Shown here piece after piece: positions 43,498 through 52,497 of a stretch of DNA of 64,000 bases (position 1 is the stretch's first letter; each line of letters opens with the position of its first letter). The translations under genes were made by a program, and so were the position numbers. The notes below the pieces were generated by a model that saw only the letters and a program-made list of their open reading frames with translations, made no database searches and was not told the DNA's origin. The DNA is from Chlorobiota bacterium. Lineage in GTDB: Bacteria; Bacteroidota; Ignavibacteria; OLB7. The stretch lies in assembly GCA_016710285.1 (NCBI GenBank), contig JADJXR010000001.1, positions 1,178,001 to 1,242,000 of the forward strand, written 5' to 3'.

Positions 43498-44424
43498 ATG
43501 GCTACCGAACCAACCGTCCTAATCGTTGAAGACGACCCCGCCATTGCCGAAGGGCTGCGCGCCTTTCTGGAATCGGAAAATTTTCTTGTGGAACATTGCG
43601 ATGACGGGGGAACCGCCGCCGAGCGGGCATTGGAGCTACTCCCCGATGTCCTTCTGCTGGATATTTCACTGCCACGCCGCAATGGCTTGGATATTTGCCG
43701 CGAACTTCGCCAACGCGGATTCATCAAGCCAATACTGCTGCTGACTTCACGCGCCGAGCAGCTAGACAAAGTGCTTGGGCTGGAGTCCGGGGCCGATGAT
43801 TACATCACCAAACCGTTCGATTTGCGGGAGCTTCTGGCACGGGTGCGCGCCCACACCCGCAGCTTCCAACGAACCGTCCAAACCGCCGCGCCACTGATCG
43901 AGACCCAAAGCTACAACCGCCGGCTGTTGGCAATCATGTTCACCGACATCAAGGATTACGCCAAGATGATGAACGCCGACGAACGCCGCGCCGTCCGCTT
44001 GGTGGGGATGCACAACCGGTTGATGCAGGAGGAGATCAAAGGGCATGGCGGACAGGTGGCGGAGATTATCGGCGATGCGTTTGTTGCCACGTTCGGCAGC
44101 GCGGTCCGGTCGGTGGAATGCGGCTTGGCAGTCCAGAAAAAATTAGCCGAGTACAACCAGCAGCAACCGGAACCGGAGCAAGTGCATGTGCGGATCGGCA
44201 TCCATCTGGGCGACGTGCTGGAACACGCCGATGGGAAGCTGGCGGGCGACTCCGTCAACATTGCTGCACGCTTGCAGCAGATTGCCACGCCGGGATGCGT
44301 CACGGTTTCCGACAGCGTCTTTATTGCCATTCGCCACAAGATTGACTGCCACGCCGCAAGCCTGGGGGAACGCTTCGTGAAGAATATCCAGGACCCCGTG
44401 GTGATCTACGAGCTAAGCACCTGA
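43498..44424 (+). CDS. Response regulator with class III nucleotide cyclase output domain
   Basis: 308 aa. Residues 5-122 are a receiver domain: acidic pocket E11-D12-D13, phosphoacceptor D55 (LLLDISLP), T83, and K105 (TKPFDLRELL). Residues 143-308 are a class III cyclase: metal D150 (MFTDIKDY) and D193 (IIGDAF), transition-state N254 and R258 (DSVNIAARL). The residue aligned with the adenine-selecting Lys of adenylate cyclases is E189, as in guanylate cyclases, but the second specificity position is not the guanylate-cyclase Cys, so the product (cAMP or cGMP) is open. No histidine kinase is adjacent. Phosphorylation should switch cyclic nucleotide synthesis. Confidence 0.92.
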   Translation: MATEPTVLIVEDDPAIAEGLRAFLESENFLVEHCDDGGTAAERALELLPDVLLLDISLPRRNGLDICRELRQRGFIKPILLLTSRAEQLDKVLGLESGADDYITKPFDLRELLARVRAHTRSFQRTVQTAAPLIETQSYNRRLLAIMFTDIKDYAKMMNADERRAVRLVGMHNRLMQEEIKGHGGQVAEIIGDAFVATFGSAVRSVECGLAVQKKLAEYNQQQPEPEQVHVRIGIHLGDVLEHADGKLAGDSVNIAARLQQIATPGCVTVSDSVFIAIRHKIDCHAASLGERFVKNIQDPVVIYELST

Positions 44425-44431
44425 AACAGAA

Positions 44432-44459
44432 CCGGACGGTGGCTAATTGCACCGTCCGG
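44432..44459. terminator. Bidirectional terminator hairpin
   Basis: A ten-base stem CCGGACGGTG/CACCGTCCGG (44432-44441 with 44450-44459) with an eight-base loop between the convergent cyclase and DinB-like genes. Confidence 0.65.
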
Positions 44460-44504
44460 CTATGCTTCGGTTCTCCCTGTTACCCACCCTGCCCCACACC
44501 CTTC

Positions 44505-45017
44505 TTAGGCTTCCACAGGTCTAGGCTTCGGGTCCCGGCCCACCCAGCAGTTGGCCGTGCCAAGCTGCGGATTGCCAGACATTTTAGCGTACAAAAAAAG
44601 CTGCATCCGGTACGCCACCAACCACGCCAACACCCCACGGACAATCCCCTCGCCAATCGGCACTTCCGGCCCAACCCCCGGCACCGGCCCTGTGCGCGTC
44701 AAGAATTCGTCATCGCTTACCGGGGCCAACGCTTCGCGGATCGCCTGAACCTGCCGATCCATTGCGGCGGGGAAATCCTCAATCGCCATTGCCTCGGCTT
44801 GCTGCTCCAGCGGTTCCCACGCCGCAAAATTCTTGTCAAGCATCCCCCGCACCCCGCCGATACCACAGTAGGAAAGATAGCGCAGCAGCTCGCGGGTGCT
44901 GCGCATTGTTTCCCCGGGGCGGTAGTCGTAGCTGTCGGGGCTGAGCTTGGTGAACAGGTGGTTGCAGATGTCCCGCTCGCGGGAGATTGCCGCCAACGCT
45001 TGGTCGCGAGTAATCAT
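44505..45017 (-). CDS. DinB-like four-helix protein
   Basis: 170 aa. A pattern of the DinB/YfiT superfamily is visible: a first helix ending in HLFTKLSPDSYDYRPGETMRS, then STRELLRYLSYCG, and a later AWLVAYRMQLFLYAK helix. Members are metal-binding helical bundles, often thiol transferases or stress proteins; the canonical three-histidine set is not fully evident, so activity is uncertain. The ATG at 45017 is followed by TRDQALAAISRERD. It stands alone between convergent cyclase and divergent yggS. Confidence 0.7.
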   Translation of the reverse strand: MITRDQALAAISRERDICNHLFTKLSPDSYDYRPGETMRSTRELLRYLSYCGIGGVRGMLDKNFAAWEPLEQQAEAMAIEDFPAAMDRQVQAIREALAPVSDDEFLTRTGPVPGVGPEVPIGEGIVRGVLAWLVAYRMQLFLYAKMSGNPQLGTANCWVGRDPKPRPVEA

Positions 45018-45148
45018 GGTAGATTTTGTTTTTTGGTGTTCGTATGAAGATTGCGCCGCAAATATCGGCGATTATTCGCTGAATTGTTCTCTTCGATATT
45101 GCTAATTCGCTGAATCAGCCCAAAAAAATGGTTTCTTTATGAACACCG

Positions 45149-45180
45149 TTTGGCATGGCGGTCCCTTGTGGGTAGTTTAG
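45149..45180 (+). promoter_or_regulatory. Candidate Bacteroidota-type promoter for yggS
   Basis: TTTG at 45149-45152 and TAGTTTAG at 45173-45180 (one mismatch to TAnnTTTG) with a 20-base spacer; the ATG follows 20 bases later. Confidence 0.4.
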
Positions 45181-45199
45181 GCCACCTTTTTCCACATCC

Positions 45200-45898
45200 A
45201 TGAACAACGAACTTCAACTCCGCATCGGGGCCATACGCCAGCGCATTGCCGAAGCCTGCAAGCGGGCCGGGCGGGACCCTGGCAAGGTCCAGATTATTGC
45301 CGTGGCCAAGACCAAACCAGTTCAAGCAATCCTTGCGGTGCAGGCGTGCGGGCTGGTGGAGATTGGGGAGAATTACGTTCAGGAGTTGGTGGAGAAACAC
45401 CGGGCAATTGGGGATGGCGTGCGGTGGCATTTCATTGGGCATCTTCAGCGGAACAAGGTCAAGTATCTTGCTCCGTTCGTGGGGCTGGTCCATGGCGTTG
45501 ACAGCCTTCGGTTGGCCGAAGAAATTAACCGCCAAGCCGCGCAGCAAGGGCGGACGATTCCGGTGCTGCTGCAGGTGAACACGTCGGGGGAGGAATCGAA
45601 GTTTGGGGTGGAGCCAACGGCGGCGCTGGCCCTTGCCGAAGAGCTGCTACGGCTGCCAAACATCCGGCTGGAAGGGCTGATGACGTTGGCCGCATTCTTG
45701 GACGACCCCGAAGCCGTGCGCCCGATGTTCCGCCTGCTTCGCCAAACCCGCGACGAACTTCAGCAGCGGACCGGGCATCCGCTTCCCCACCTTTCCATGG
45801 GGATGACAAACGACTTTGAGGTGGCAATCGAAGAAGGGGCCACAATGGTCCGAATCGGAACCGCAATTTTTGGGGAGCGGGAGTATGATGATGATTAA
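45200..45898 (+). CDS. yggS: YggS/PLPBP-family pyridoxal phosphate homeostasis protein
   Basis: 232 aa, full length for the family. The PLP-binding Lys is K37 in VAKTKP. Other hallmarks: EIGENYVQELVEK near 55, WHFIGHLQRNKVKYL near 75, VNTSGEESKFGV near 126, and LSMGMTNDFEVAIEEG followed by VRIGTAIFG at the end. It binds PLP without catalysing a known reaction and buffers free PLP and amino/keto-acid metabolism. It lies 87 bases before the M16 peptidase genes; a shared transcript is possible. Confidence 0.95.
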   Translation: MNNELQLRIGAIRQRIAEACKRAGRDPGKVQIIAVAKTKPVQAILAVQACGLVEIGENYVQELVEKHRAIGDGVRWHFIGHLQRNKVKYLAPFVGLVHGVDSLRLAEEINRQAAQQGRTIPVLLQVNTSGEESKFGVEPTAALALAEELLRLPNIRLEGLMTLAAFLDDPEAVRPMFRLLRQTRDELQQRTGHPLPHLSMGMTNDFEVAIEEGATMVRIGTAIFGEREYDDD

Positions 45899-45985
45899 CA
45901 CAGCCAACCAGATACCAGGCTCCAGCAACGACTTCACAATTACGACCATAGACACTATCAAAAGACACCATCAAACTGCGACCGC

Positions 45986-47527
45986 ATGAACCGCTATATC
46001 TCACTTCTGATCTTGCTGCTGCTTCTGCCGCCACTCCTCCATTCCCAACCCCCCAAACGTCCACGCACGATAACTCCTTCGCCGGAGTCGCAGCGGATGG
46101 GCGACAGCTTGCGGGCGCTGAAGGACCGGATCATTGCCGACCCCGACAACGCCGAACTCTACCGCCAGCACATGAAGGACCTGCGGGAGACGATGCGCAA
46201 GCAGCGGGAGCAGGCGGGGGAAACACACCGCGCATTCAACTCACCCTACCAAACCCTGACGCTGGAGAACGGCCTTCAGGTGGTGGTGATCCAGGACCAC
46301 ACCGTGCCGCTGGCCACGGTGAACATCACCGTCCGCAACGGGGCGTTTACCGAGCCGGATGAGTTCGCGGGATTGTCGCACCTGTACGAACACATGTTCT
46401 TCAAAGCCAACGCCGTGCTGCCGTCGCAGGAGCAGTTTATGAAGCGGATCCGCCAGCTTGGCATCAGCTTCAACGGCTACACTTCCGATGAAGTCGTCAC
46501 CTACTTCTTCACCCTTCCTTCGGCAAACCTTGAGCCAGGGGTGAAGTTCATGGCCGATGCAATCCGCACTCCAAAATTCAACGAGGAGGAATTGGTGAAG
46601 GAGCGGGAAGTGGTGCTGGGGGAGTTCGACCGCAACGAGGCGCAACCCGATTTCGTGCTGGATTACGCCATGGACTCCGCGCTCTGGATGCCCTACGTCA
46701 GCCGCAAGCAGCCGCTGGGCCAGCGCATGGTGATTAAAACCGCAACGGTAGAAAAAATGGAGATGATCCAGAAGCGGTTCTACCTGCCGAACAACGCCGC
46801 ACTGATCGTGAGCGGCGACGTTGACCCGAACGCCGTGTTTGACCTTGCCCGCAAGTACTACGCCGACTGGCAACGCGGCCCCGATCCCTTCCCCACGTAC
46901 AACCCGCCGGCGTTCCCGCCGCTGCAATCCAAACTGGTTCTGCGCGAAGTGAAAGCCCCGGATGTTTCCATCCGAATGGTGTTTCGCGGACCAAGCGTTG
47001 GGAAAGATGAACCCGACCCGTACATCGCCCAACTGATCGCCACCATGATGGGGCAATCCACCAGCCGTTTCCACCATGCATTGATTGATAGCGGGCTGGC
47101 AACCGGAGCCTTCAGCCACTTCGGCAACGCGCGCAACACTGCCGACATCGGTTTCTACTTGGGTGCCCAGCCGGAGAAGGCCCCCACGGCGTTGGCAACC
47201 TTGCGGGCTGAGCTTGCCGCAATGGCAAAGCCGGGATACTTCACCCAAGAAGAGATTCAGGTTGGGAAGGAGATCATTGCCAACCGCAGCCTGTTCGAGC
47301 GCGAAAACTTTCACCGCTTCACCACCGGAACAACCGCCCAATGGTGGAGCAAAGCATCGCTGGAATACTACCTCAACTTTGCACCGAACGTGCAGAAGTT
47401 GACCGAGGCGGACATCACCCGCTTTGCCCAACGCTACATTGCCGGCCAGCCGTTCGTGCTGGGGATTGGAGCCGAACAAAAAACCCTGGACACCCTGAAT
47501 TTTACCGACAAGGAGCTGAAATGGTGA
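45986..47527 (+). CDS. M16-family zinc peptidase, active-type subunit
   Basis: 513 aa with a signal peptide (RYISLLILLLLLPPLLHS). The inverted zinc motif HxxEH is present as H132-LY-E135-H136 (SHLYEHMFFK) with the downstream glutamates of the family near EREVVLGEFDRNEAQPD. A helical linker of about 60 residues separates the signal from the first M16 domain. It should degrade peptides in the periplasm. The stop overlaps the next M16 gene by seven bases, so the two are probably co-translated and form the active/inactive heterodimer typical of bacterial M16B pairs. Confidence 0.93.
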   Translation: MNRYISLLILLLLLPPLLHSQPPKRPRTITPSPESQRMGDSLRALKDRIIADPDNAELYRQHMKDLRETMRKQREQAGETHRAFNSPYQTLTLENGLQVVVIQDHTVPLATVNITVRNGAFTEPDEFAGLSHLYEHMFFKANAVLPSQEQFMKRIRQLGISFNGYTSDEVVTYFFTLPSANLEPGVKFMADAIRTPKFNEEELVKEREVVLGEFDRNEAQPDFVLDYAMDSALWMPYVSRKQPLGQRMVIKTATVEKMEMIQKRFYLPNNAALIVSGDVDPNAVFDLARKYYADWQRGPDPFPTYNPPAFPPLQSKLVLREVKAPDVSIRMVFRGPSVGKDEPDPYIAQLIATMMGQSTSRFHHALIDSGLATGAFSHFGNARNTADIGFYLGAQPEKAPTALATLRAELAAMAKPGYFTQEEIQVGKEIIANRSLFERENFHRFTTGTTAQWWSKASLEYYLNFAPNVQKLTEADITRFAQRYIAGQPFVLGIGAEQKTLDTLNFTDKELKW

Positions 47528-48854
47528 ACCACCGCACGCAGCGTTTGGCCATCGCGCTGTTGATGATTGGCCTGCTTCCGGGAATTGCCCCGCAAGCAAT
47601 CGCCCAGCCGGACCGGATTGCGCGGGTGAGGTCCTTCACCGAGAACGGCATCACCGTGATTCTTAGCCCTGCCGACAACAAACTGATTGCCACCATCATC
47701 GCGTTGGATGGCGGGATTGCAAGCGGCGAAACCACCAACCCCGCGCTTGGCGATTTTGCTGCCGACCTGATTGCCGCCAGTGGATCGAAACAAACCCCGA
47801 AGGAGGAGCTGCGGAAATTTTTAGCGCGGACTCCACCACCATCAACGGCGATGGCGACCAGCAGGGGGTCCGGTTCAGCATGACCGCAACACGCCAAAAT
47901 TTTGGCAAGGCCTGGAACGTGCTTGCTGGGATGATTACCGAACCGGCATTCGACCCAACAGCATTCGGCACCATCATGGGCGCACGCACCGCACGCGAGC
48001 GCCGCCGCAACACCAACCCAGGAAGCTACGCCGAACGCATCGCCGACAGTTTGCTGATGCTTGGCCACCCGGTGCTTGGCCGCCGAACGCAACTGGCCGA
48101 TATCGAAGCAGTTTCGGTGCCGATGATTGAAGCGTTCCAGCGGCAGCTGGCCCAGCGGTCGCGGATGACGGTGGTGGTGGTGGGGAACGTCAGCGAAGGG
48201 GAACTGCGCGCGAAGCTCCGCTCGTTCGCGGGCCTGCCGGTTGGCAATTACACCGCCCCGGTGCTGCAACCGCTGGCTCCGGCAGCTTCCCCAAAGGTTC
48301 TTGTTAGCGACCGCCCCGGAAGCCCAACAACGTACGTTTCGGCAGCATTCGCCGGGCCGCCGGTGCGTTCGCCCGAATATTGGCCGCTGGCCATTGGCTT
48401 GGCGCATTTGCGGAACGTGTTGTTCCAAGAAGTCCGAACCAAACGGAACCTTTCCTACGCCCCGGGAAGCCACCTCTCATCGCCGTTGGGAATTGGCGTG
48501 GGGTCCATGAGCGTCAGCTCCGTCTATCCCGATTCCGCCATTGAGGTTATGAACCGCGAGCTGCAGAAAATGCGCCAGGGTGAGTTCACCGAGGAGGATT
48601 TGAACGATTCGCGGCAGGTGTATATCACTGGCTACTTCATGCGGCAAATGACCAACGGCGGCGTTGCCGAAGCATTGCTGAACGCCCACCGCAGCACCGG
48701 CGATTGGAAAACCGCATTCAGCTACGACGCAATCCAGCAGGTCACCAAAGCCAGCGTGCAAGCCGCTTTCCAGAAGTACGCCCGCAACCTGCAAGTGGGG
48801 ATCGTGGGGCCAAAGTCCGGCGTAACCGAGAAGAAGTATGTGATGGGAAGCTAA
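47521..48854 (+). CDS. M16-family peptidase, second subunit (single-base frameshift)
   Basis: Starts at the ATG at 47521 within the end of the first M16 gene. Signal peptide: RLAIALLMIGLLPGIAPQAIA. The first frame reads ALDGGIASGETTNPALGDFA, which lacks the HxxEH motif, and ends early at 47883. The family sequence continues in another frame: SADSTTINGDGDQQ (from about 47823), then MTATRQNFGKAWNVL and VFFQEVRTKRNLSY-like text to 48854. The break is at AAATTTTTA (47815-47823); one more T, or a -1 slip on A-TTT-TTA, restores a protein of about 444 aa. The missing zinc motif fits a structural partner subunit. Confidence 0.88.
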
Positions 48855-49039
48855 CCGCTGGCGTTGCGCGGGGTGGCCGCTCCTTCGGTCCCCCGCTCTC
48901 CGTCGCCTTTGGTTCCGGCAAGTCTCTTATTTTCGCGGCAACGAAACTCTCCGGTTTCTGCTGCCGAAGGCGGGCATTGAGGATTCCCACAGGGGGGCCC
49001 ACAGTTGATCCAACAAAGCAATCTTACCGAAACCAAATT
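48855..49039. other. Intergenic region, nothing recognised
   Basis: No gene, repeat or clear hairpin seen in 185 bases. The open frame crossing it is not protein-like before 49040. Confidence 0.4.
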
Positions 49040-49516
49040 ATGCCGGGTTTAGCCGTACTTGAGGAGCCGCGTGTCTTTCCGCCCAAGAAGACCTTACTGG
49101 TCATCTGGGGGGGAACGCTGCTGTTGTCGGTGTTCGGCATTGTTGTCACGCCAATCGCCCCGGGCATCACCATCGGTCCCCTTTCATTCTGGATCGCGGT
49201 GTTTTTGATTGCATTGTGGCAGCTTACGGGGGTCCATTGGGTGCAGGTGGATAACGAGGGGATCCGCTACAAGAACATTTTTCAGCGTGGCCGCGAGCTT
49301 CCGTGGGACCAGGTGACGGAGTTCCGCGAAGAAGAATTTTCGCTGGCCCCAAGCCGCATCCGTAACCGCCAGCCGTACGTGATTCTGCACCTTTCCAACC
49401 ACGGCAAGGAAGGGATCCCACGCCCCATCAAGATGCGGGTAACGAACGACCAGATAGAGTTCGAGACGCTCCGCACAATCGTCCGCGCCGCAGTGCCAGG
49501 GGCAACGGGTGGTTGA
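49040..49516 (+). CDS. Small membrane protein with bacterial PH-like domain
   Basis: 158 aa from the ATG at 49040. Two hydrophobic segments (LLVIWGGTLLLSVFGIVV at about 18-35 and FWIAVFLIALWQL at about 50-63) are followed by a soluble part of about 90 residues: VHWVQVDNEGIRYKNIFQRG, LPWDQVTEFREEEF, VILHLSNHG. The WDQV-E pattern and small beta-rich domain after membrane hairpins resemble bacterial PH-domain (DUF304-type) membrane proteins. Function unknown. It is convergent with the restriction-modification genes. Confidence 0.65.
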   Translation: MPGLAVLEEPRVFPPKKTLLVIWGGTLLLSVFGIVVTPIAPGITIGPLSFWIAVFLIALWQLTGVHWVQVDNEGIRYKNIFQRGRELPWDQVTEFREEEFSLAPSRIRNRQPYVILHLSNHGKEGIPRPIKMRVTNDQIEFETLRTIVRAAVPGATGG

Positions 49517-49555
49517 TGGTTGCTCGTCGCCAACGCCACTTACCGTCCCTTCTAC

Positions 49556-50497
49556 TCACCGCCCAGCTTCGTCAAAGATGCTCTCTTGAATTGCGAATTT
49601 ATTGGCCCTTATTTTATGGCCATACTTTCTTTCTACTTCTTTTTCGAACTCCTCTCTGGCATCATCATGGTTTTTTAAAAACCATTGGATATGATTTTTC
49701 AGATACTCATCTCGGATTTTCTCATCATTCAGGTCATTAGGAACCCTTTGCATTTTAGGGTCAATGCTGTCAAAGCTCAAGAACGGTTCTGCTAATCTCG
49801 CCTGAATAAGCTCAACGTATTCAGGGTTCAACTCGAACCCGATGCAGTTTCTCTCTAATTGCTGGCAAACTCTTATCGTGGTACCGCTGCCAGCAAAAGG
49901 GTCCAGAACCGTATCACCTTTGTTTGATGAAGCTAACACCATCCTCTCAATTAATCCTTCAGGTTTTTGCGTTGGATGGTTTTGGCGATTGTTTTGACAA
50001 TAATGGATATGTGAGAATTCCCAGACATCGCCAGGATTGGCACCGCGCATGTTATTAATGGAGCGATAAAATTTTTGCGGAACCCGAATATCATCTATGT
50101 TGAACGTGAAATCGCTTGTTTTGGTAAACATCAAGATGTCATCATGGCGTGCCGAAAATCCTCTTTTTTTACCTACCCCCTGGGTGTAATGCCAGCATAT
50201 CCAGTTATTAAAATGGAAGCCATTATCCACCTCTAAAATTTGATAGAGGTAGGAGATAAATCGAAAGCCCATGAAGACGTAGATTGTGCCTGATGGCTTC
50301 AGCACCCTGTTTGCTTCCGAAATCCATTGCTTAGTAAAGGCAATGTAATCTTCAAATGATCGGTTATCGGAATTGTTCCCATAATCTTTGCTCAGATTAT
50401 ATGGTGGATCGGCCACAATCAAATCAATCGTGGCCGACTTGATGTTTTTGAACAACTCCACGGCATCGCCTTGCTGTATTGTTATCACTTTATCCAT
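49556..50497 (-). CDS. Type II DNA methyltransferase (N6-adenine/N4-cytosine, beta class)
   Basis: 313 aa from the ATG at 50497. Catalytic motif DPPYN at 30-34 precedes the AdoMet-binding DPFAGSGTT at 199-207, the beta-class order. The HPTQKPEGLIERMV motif lies just before. DPPYN is most usual in N6-adenine enzymes, but the same class includes N4-cytosine enzymes. It overlaps the 3' end of the endonuclease gene by 13 bases on the same strand, so it is its cognate modification enzyme. The region is AT-rich compared with its surroundings (50161-50220 is 25/60 G+C), supporting acquisition as a mobile defence unit. Confidence 0.93.
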   Translation of the reverse strand: MDKVITIQQGDAVELFKNIKSATIDLIVADPPYNLSKDYGNNSDNRSFEDYIAFTKQWISEANRVLKPSGTIYVFMGFRFISYLYQILEVDNGFHFNNWICWHYTQGVGKKRGFSARHDDILMFTKTSDFTFNIDDIRVPQKFYRSINNMRGANPGDVWEFSHIHYCQNNRQNHPTQKPEGLIERMVLASSNKGDTVLDPFAGSGTTIRVCQQLERNCIGFELNPEYVELIQARLAEPFLSFDSIDPKMQRVPNDLNDEKIRDEYLKNHIQWFLKNHDDAREEFEKEVERKYGHKIRANKFAIQESIFDEAGR

Positions 50498-51255
50498 TTG
50501 TTTTTGTTCGCCAGCGCAACCCAATCATCAAAAGCGCGCTGTTTTGATGAAAGAAATTTTTTATCCAACAGTTGGCAAAATTCCCAAGAAGTTCTTTTTG
50601 TCATAGTCACATAATGGATATCCCGAATTTGAATTTGTCCGGTTCCTAAAGCCGGATTGTAGCTGATGTCAGGTTCTGAAATATACTTTAGATCATAGGC
50701 ATCATACTTGACAATCTCCATAATTCCATCCATCAGCCCAGTGCTATGATTTTTTTGCGAATAGACCTTATGCCGCAATGATACAATGACGAACAGGCAA
50801 TCAGGGTCTTCAACGTACGCGCTTCTTATTCTGGCATAAGAAGTGATGTTTGGCGACTTCCCCGATAAAGCAAAATCTTCCGTTGTTGTTTTCACATCAA
50901 CTTCCGCTGTGATAACTGAGCTGTTTTTTCTGTTCTGCTTGAATTGAAGCAGAATATCTGCCCTGTTTAATCGGTTAAGAGCCTCGACGTTGATAAGATT
51001 CCACATATTGCTTGCATCTTCTGCGACCTCTACAAAAACCTCGCAGGCCCAAGCCTCTACAAATGGTCCAGCAATTTTGTTGATATTCTCCATCGGCAAC
51101 CCCAACTTAAGATTGGTGTTGATGACAATCCTATTCTCCCCTCTGTTCACAGCCGCGCCAATGATGTCCTTGATTGACCCAATTGCATAATTGGACCATT
51201 CCGGATAATCAGGACTCTCCTGAGGAATTTTAAAATTCTGTTTTTCGTAGCTCAT
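50485..51255 (-). CDS. Type II restriction endonuclease, ScaI-like
   Basis: 256 aa from the ATG at 51255. The sequence matches, from memory, the ScaI family throughout: FKIPQESPDYPEWSNYAIGS at the start, KLGLPMENINKIAGPFVEAWA near 50-70, and SYNPALGTGQIQIRDIHYVT near 215. A PD-(D/E)xK-like site fits D100 with EVDVK at 118-122. The prototype cuts AGTACT; the same specificity is a prediction here. One such hexamer is present in the window at 46854-46859, so the host chromosome must be protected by the adjacent methyltransferase if it is active. The longer frame to 51501 is not coding. Confidence 0.85.
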   Translation of the reverse strand: MSYEKQNFKIPQESPDYPEWSNYAIGSIKDIIGAAVNRGENRIVINTNLKLGLPMENINKIAGPFVEAWACEVFVEVAEDASNMWNLINVEALNRLNRADILLQFKQNRKNSSVITAEVDVKTTTEDFALSGKSPNITSYARIRSAYVEDPDCLFVIVSLRHKVYSQKNHSTGLMDGIMEIVKYDAYDLKYISEPDISYNPALGTGQIQIRDIHYVTMTKRTSWEFCQLLDKKFLSSKQRAFDDWVALANKNKWIK

Positions 51256-51305
51256 TGCTGCCACCACTATTGTTCGTGGGTTGTTGATTCGGCATGATTG
51301 CCACA

Positions 51306-52322
51306 TCACTTCTGCGGCGCGTACGCCACCCCAACCGTCACCCCTTGCAAGTTTTGGAGGACCGGCTGCCGAACCCAGGAGTAATCGCAGGTAAGCGCGT
51401 AACCGTTGAACAGCGGAAGGAACACGCCGCCCCCCACCGAAATATCCCCAGCATCGGCATTGGCCTTGTAGCCGGCCCGAACCAGCAACGCCCCCTCCCA
51501 ACTCTCTATCGGGCGCAGCAAATACTCGGCCCCAAGCGTGATATTCTCCTCGTTATCGTTCGGATGGTTCAGCGATAGGGCGGTGGTTAGCCGTTGCGCG
51601 GTGTCGTCAACCAGCTCGTAGCCAAACCCGATGGTGAAGACCGTTGGCGGGTAAAATTCATCGAACGTGGCGTGGTCCCCCTGCATGGTTTTCACCTCCC
51701 CTTTCGGCTGAATATGCCCGCCAAAATTTTGCACCGCCACCGCAAACCGTAGCGAGCCAAGCCCGGTCCGGTACAGCGTCCCAATATCCACCAACACCCC
51801 GCGCGCGCTTAGGCCAGCAATGGATTCATCGGCAAAGCGGAGGGTTGCCCCGGCGGAGAACTGATCGGTGAAACGATGCGCGAACGAGACGGAGGCGGCA
51901 ACATCCCGTGCGCGGAACGTCTGGCCGGTCCCGAACGGTTGCGTCTCGGTGGTGACGGCCATGTCGGGAACGCCGTACCGCAGCAGCGAGATACCAATGT
52001 GGTTGTCGGCATCCAGCCCGTACGCGCCGGCGGCGAACAGGTGCGTATGCTCCGCGTTATGGGGGTTGTAGCTGAACAGGAATCCATCGGGCGATTCAAC
52101 AAGAAGCGCGGGGTTCCAGAAGGCCGCCGCCGGGGTGGAAGCAACCGCTGCCATTGCCTGGCCCATTGCCGCGCCGCGAGCATCGGGGGGGATTTTCAAG
52201 GCCGCAAGTGCCGAGATGCCAACGCGGTCGCCACCCAAAAACGGAAGGACCTGCGATTCGGCAACCCCGCAGAGCAAGGCAAGCATGGCGGAGGAAAGCA
52301 GCAAGAAACGGTTCGGCATCAT
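51306..52322 (-). CDS. PorV/PorQ-like outer-membrane protein
   Basis: 338 aa starting at 52322 (alternatives 52319 and 52331), with signal peptide MMPNRFLLLSSAMLALLCGV; the open frame up to 52592 runs through a family A repeat and is not coding. The mature start GGDRVGISALAALKIPPDARGAAMGQAMAAVA, then PAAAFWNPALL, is typical of the PorV/PorQ/FadL-like family, in which PorV shuttles T9SS cargo to the attachment complex. The rest is beta-barrel, ending GVTVGVAYAPQK. Three T9SS-type cargo proteins in this window make a secretion role plausible, but many paralogues exist per genome. Confidence 0.82.
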   Translation of the reverse strand: MMPNRFLLLSSAMLALLCGVAESQVLPFLGGDRVGISALAALKIPPDARGAAMGQAMAAVASTPAAAFWNPALLVESPDGFLFSYNPHNAEHTHLFAAGAYGLDADNHIGISLLRYGVPDMAVTTETQPFGTGQTFRARDVAASVSFAHRFTDQFSAGATLRFADESIAGLSARGVLVDIGTLYRTGLGSLRFAVAVQNFGGHIQPKGEVKTMQGDHATFDEFYPPTVFTIGFGYELVDDTAQRLTTALSLNHPNDNEENITLGAEYLLRPIESWEGALLVRAGYKANADAGDISVGGGVFLPLFNGYALTCDYSWVRQPVLQNLQGVTVGVAYAPQK

Positions 52323-52410
52323 GGTTGGCATGATTGATGTGGCAAGCATGGTTGTGCAGGAACAGCCGCAGGCAAAACGCACCGGCAAGGATACGGAATC
52401 TATCATTGAT

Positions 52411-52497
52411 CCCGACGAAGTCGGGGTAGCGGCCCCGATCTTTATCGGGGCCCAGAGGCCGAAGATGGCGCCGAAGGCTAAAGACCTTCGGCTACCT
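52411..52497 (+). repeat. Family A repeat overlapping the 3' end of hsdS
   Basis: CCCGACGAAGTCGGGG, then CCCCGATCTTTATCGGGG, then GCCGAAGGCTAAAGACCTTCGGC. The last palindrome encodes the final residues VAEGL and the stop codon of the minus-strand hsdS gene, so the element inserted at or replaced the gene's end. Confidence 0.88.

Noticed and set aside
46241..47599. Minus-strand frame of 452 codons
   Set aside because: Antisense of the first M16 peptidase, which has a complete active-site motif.
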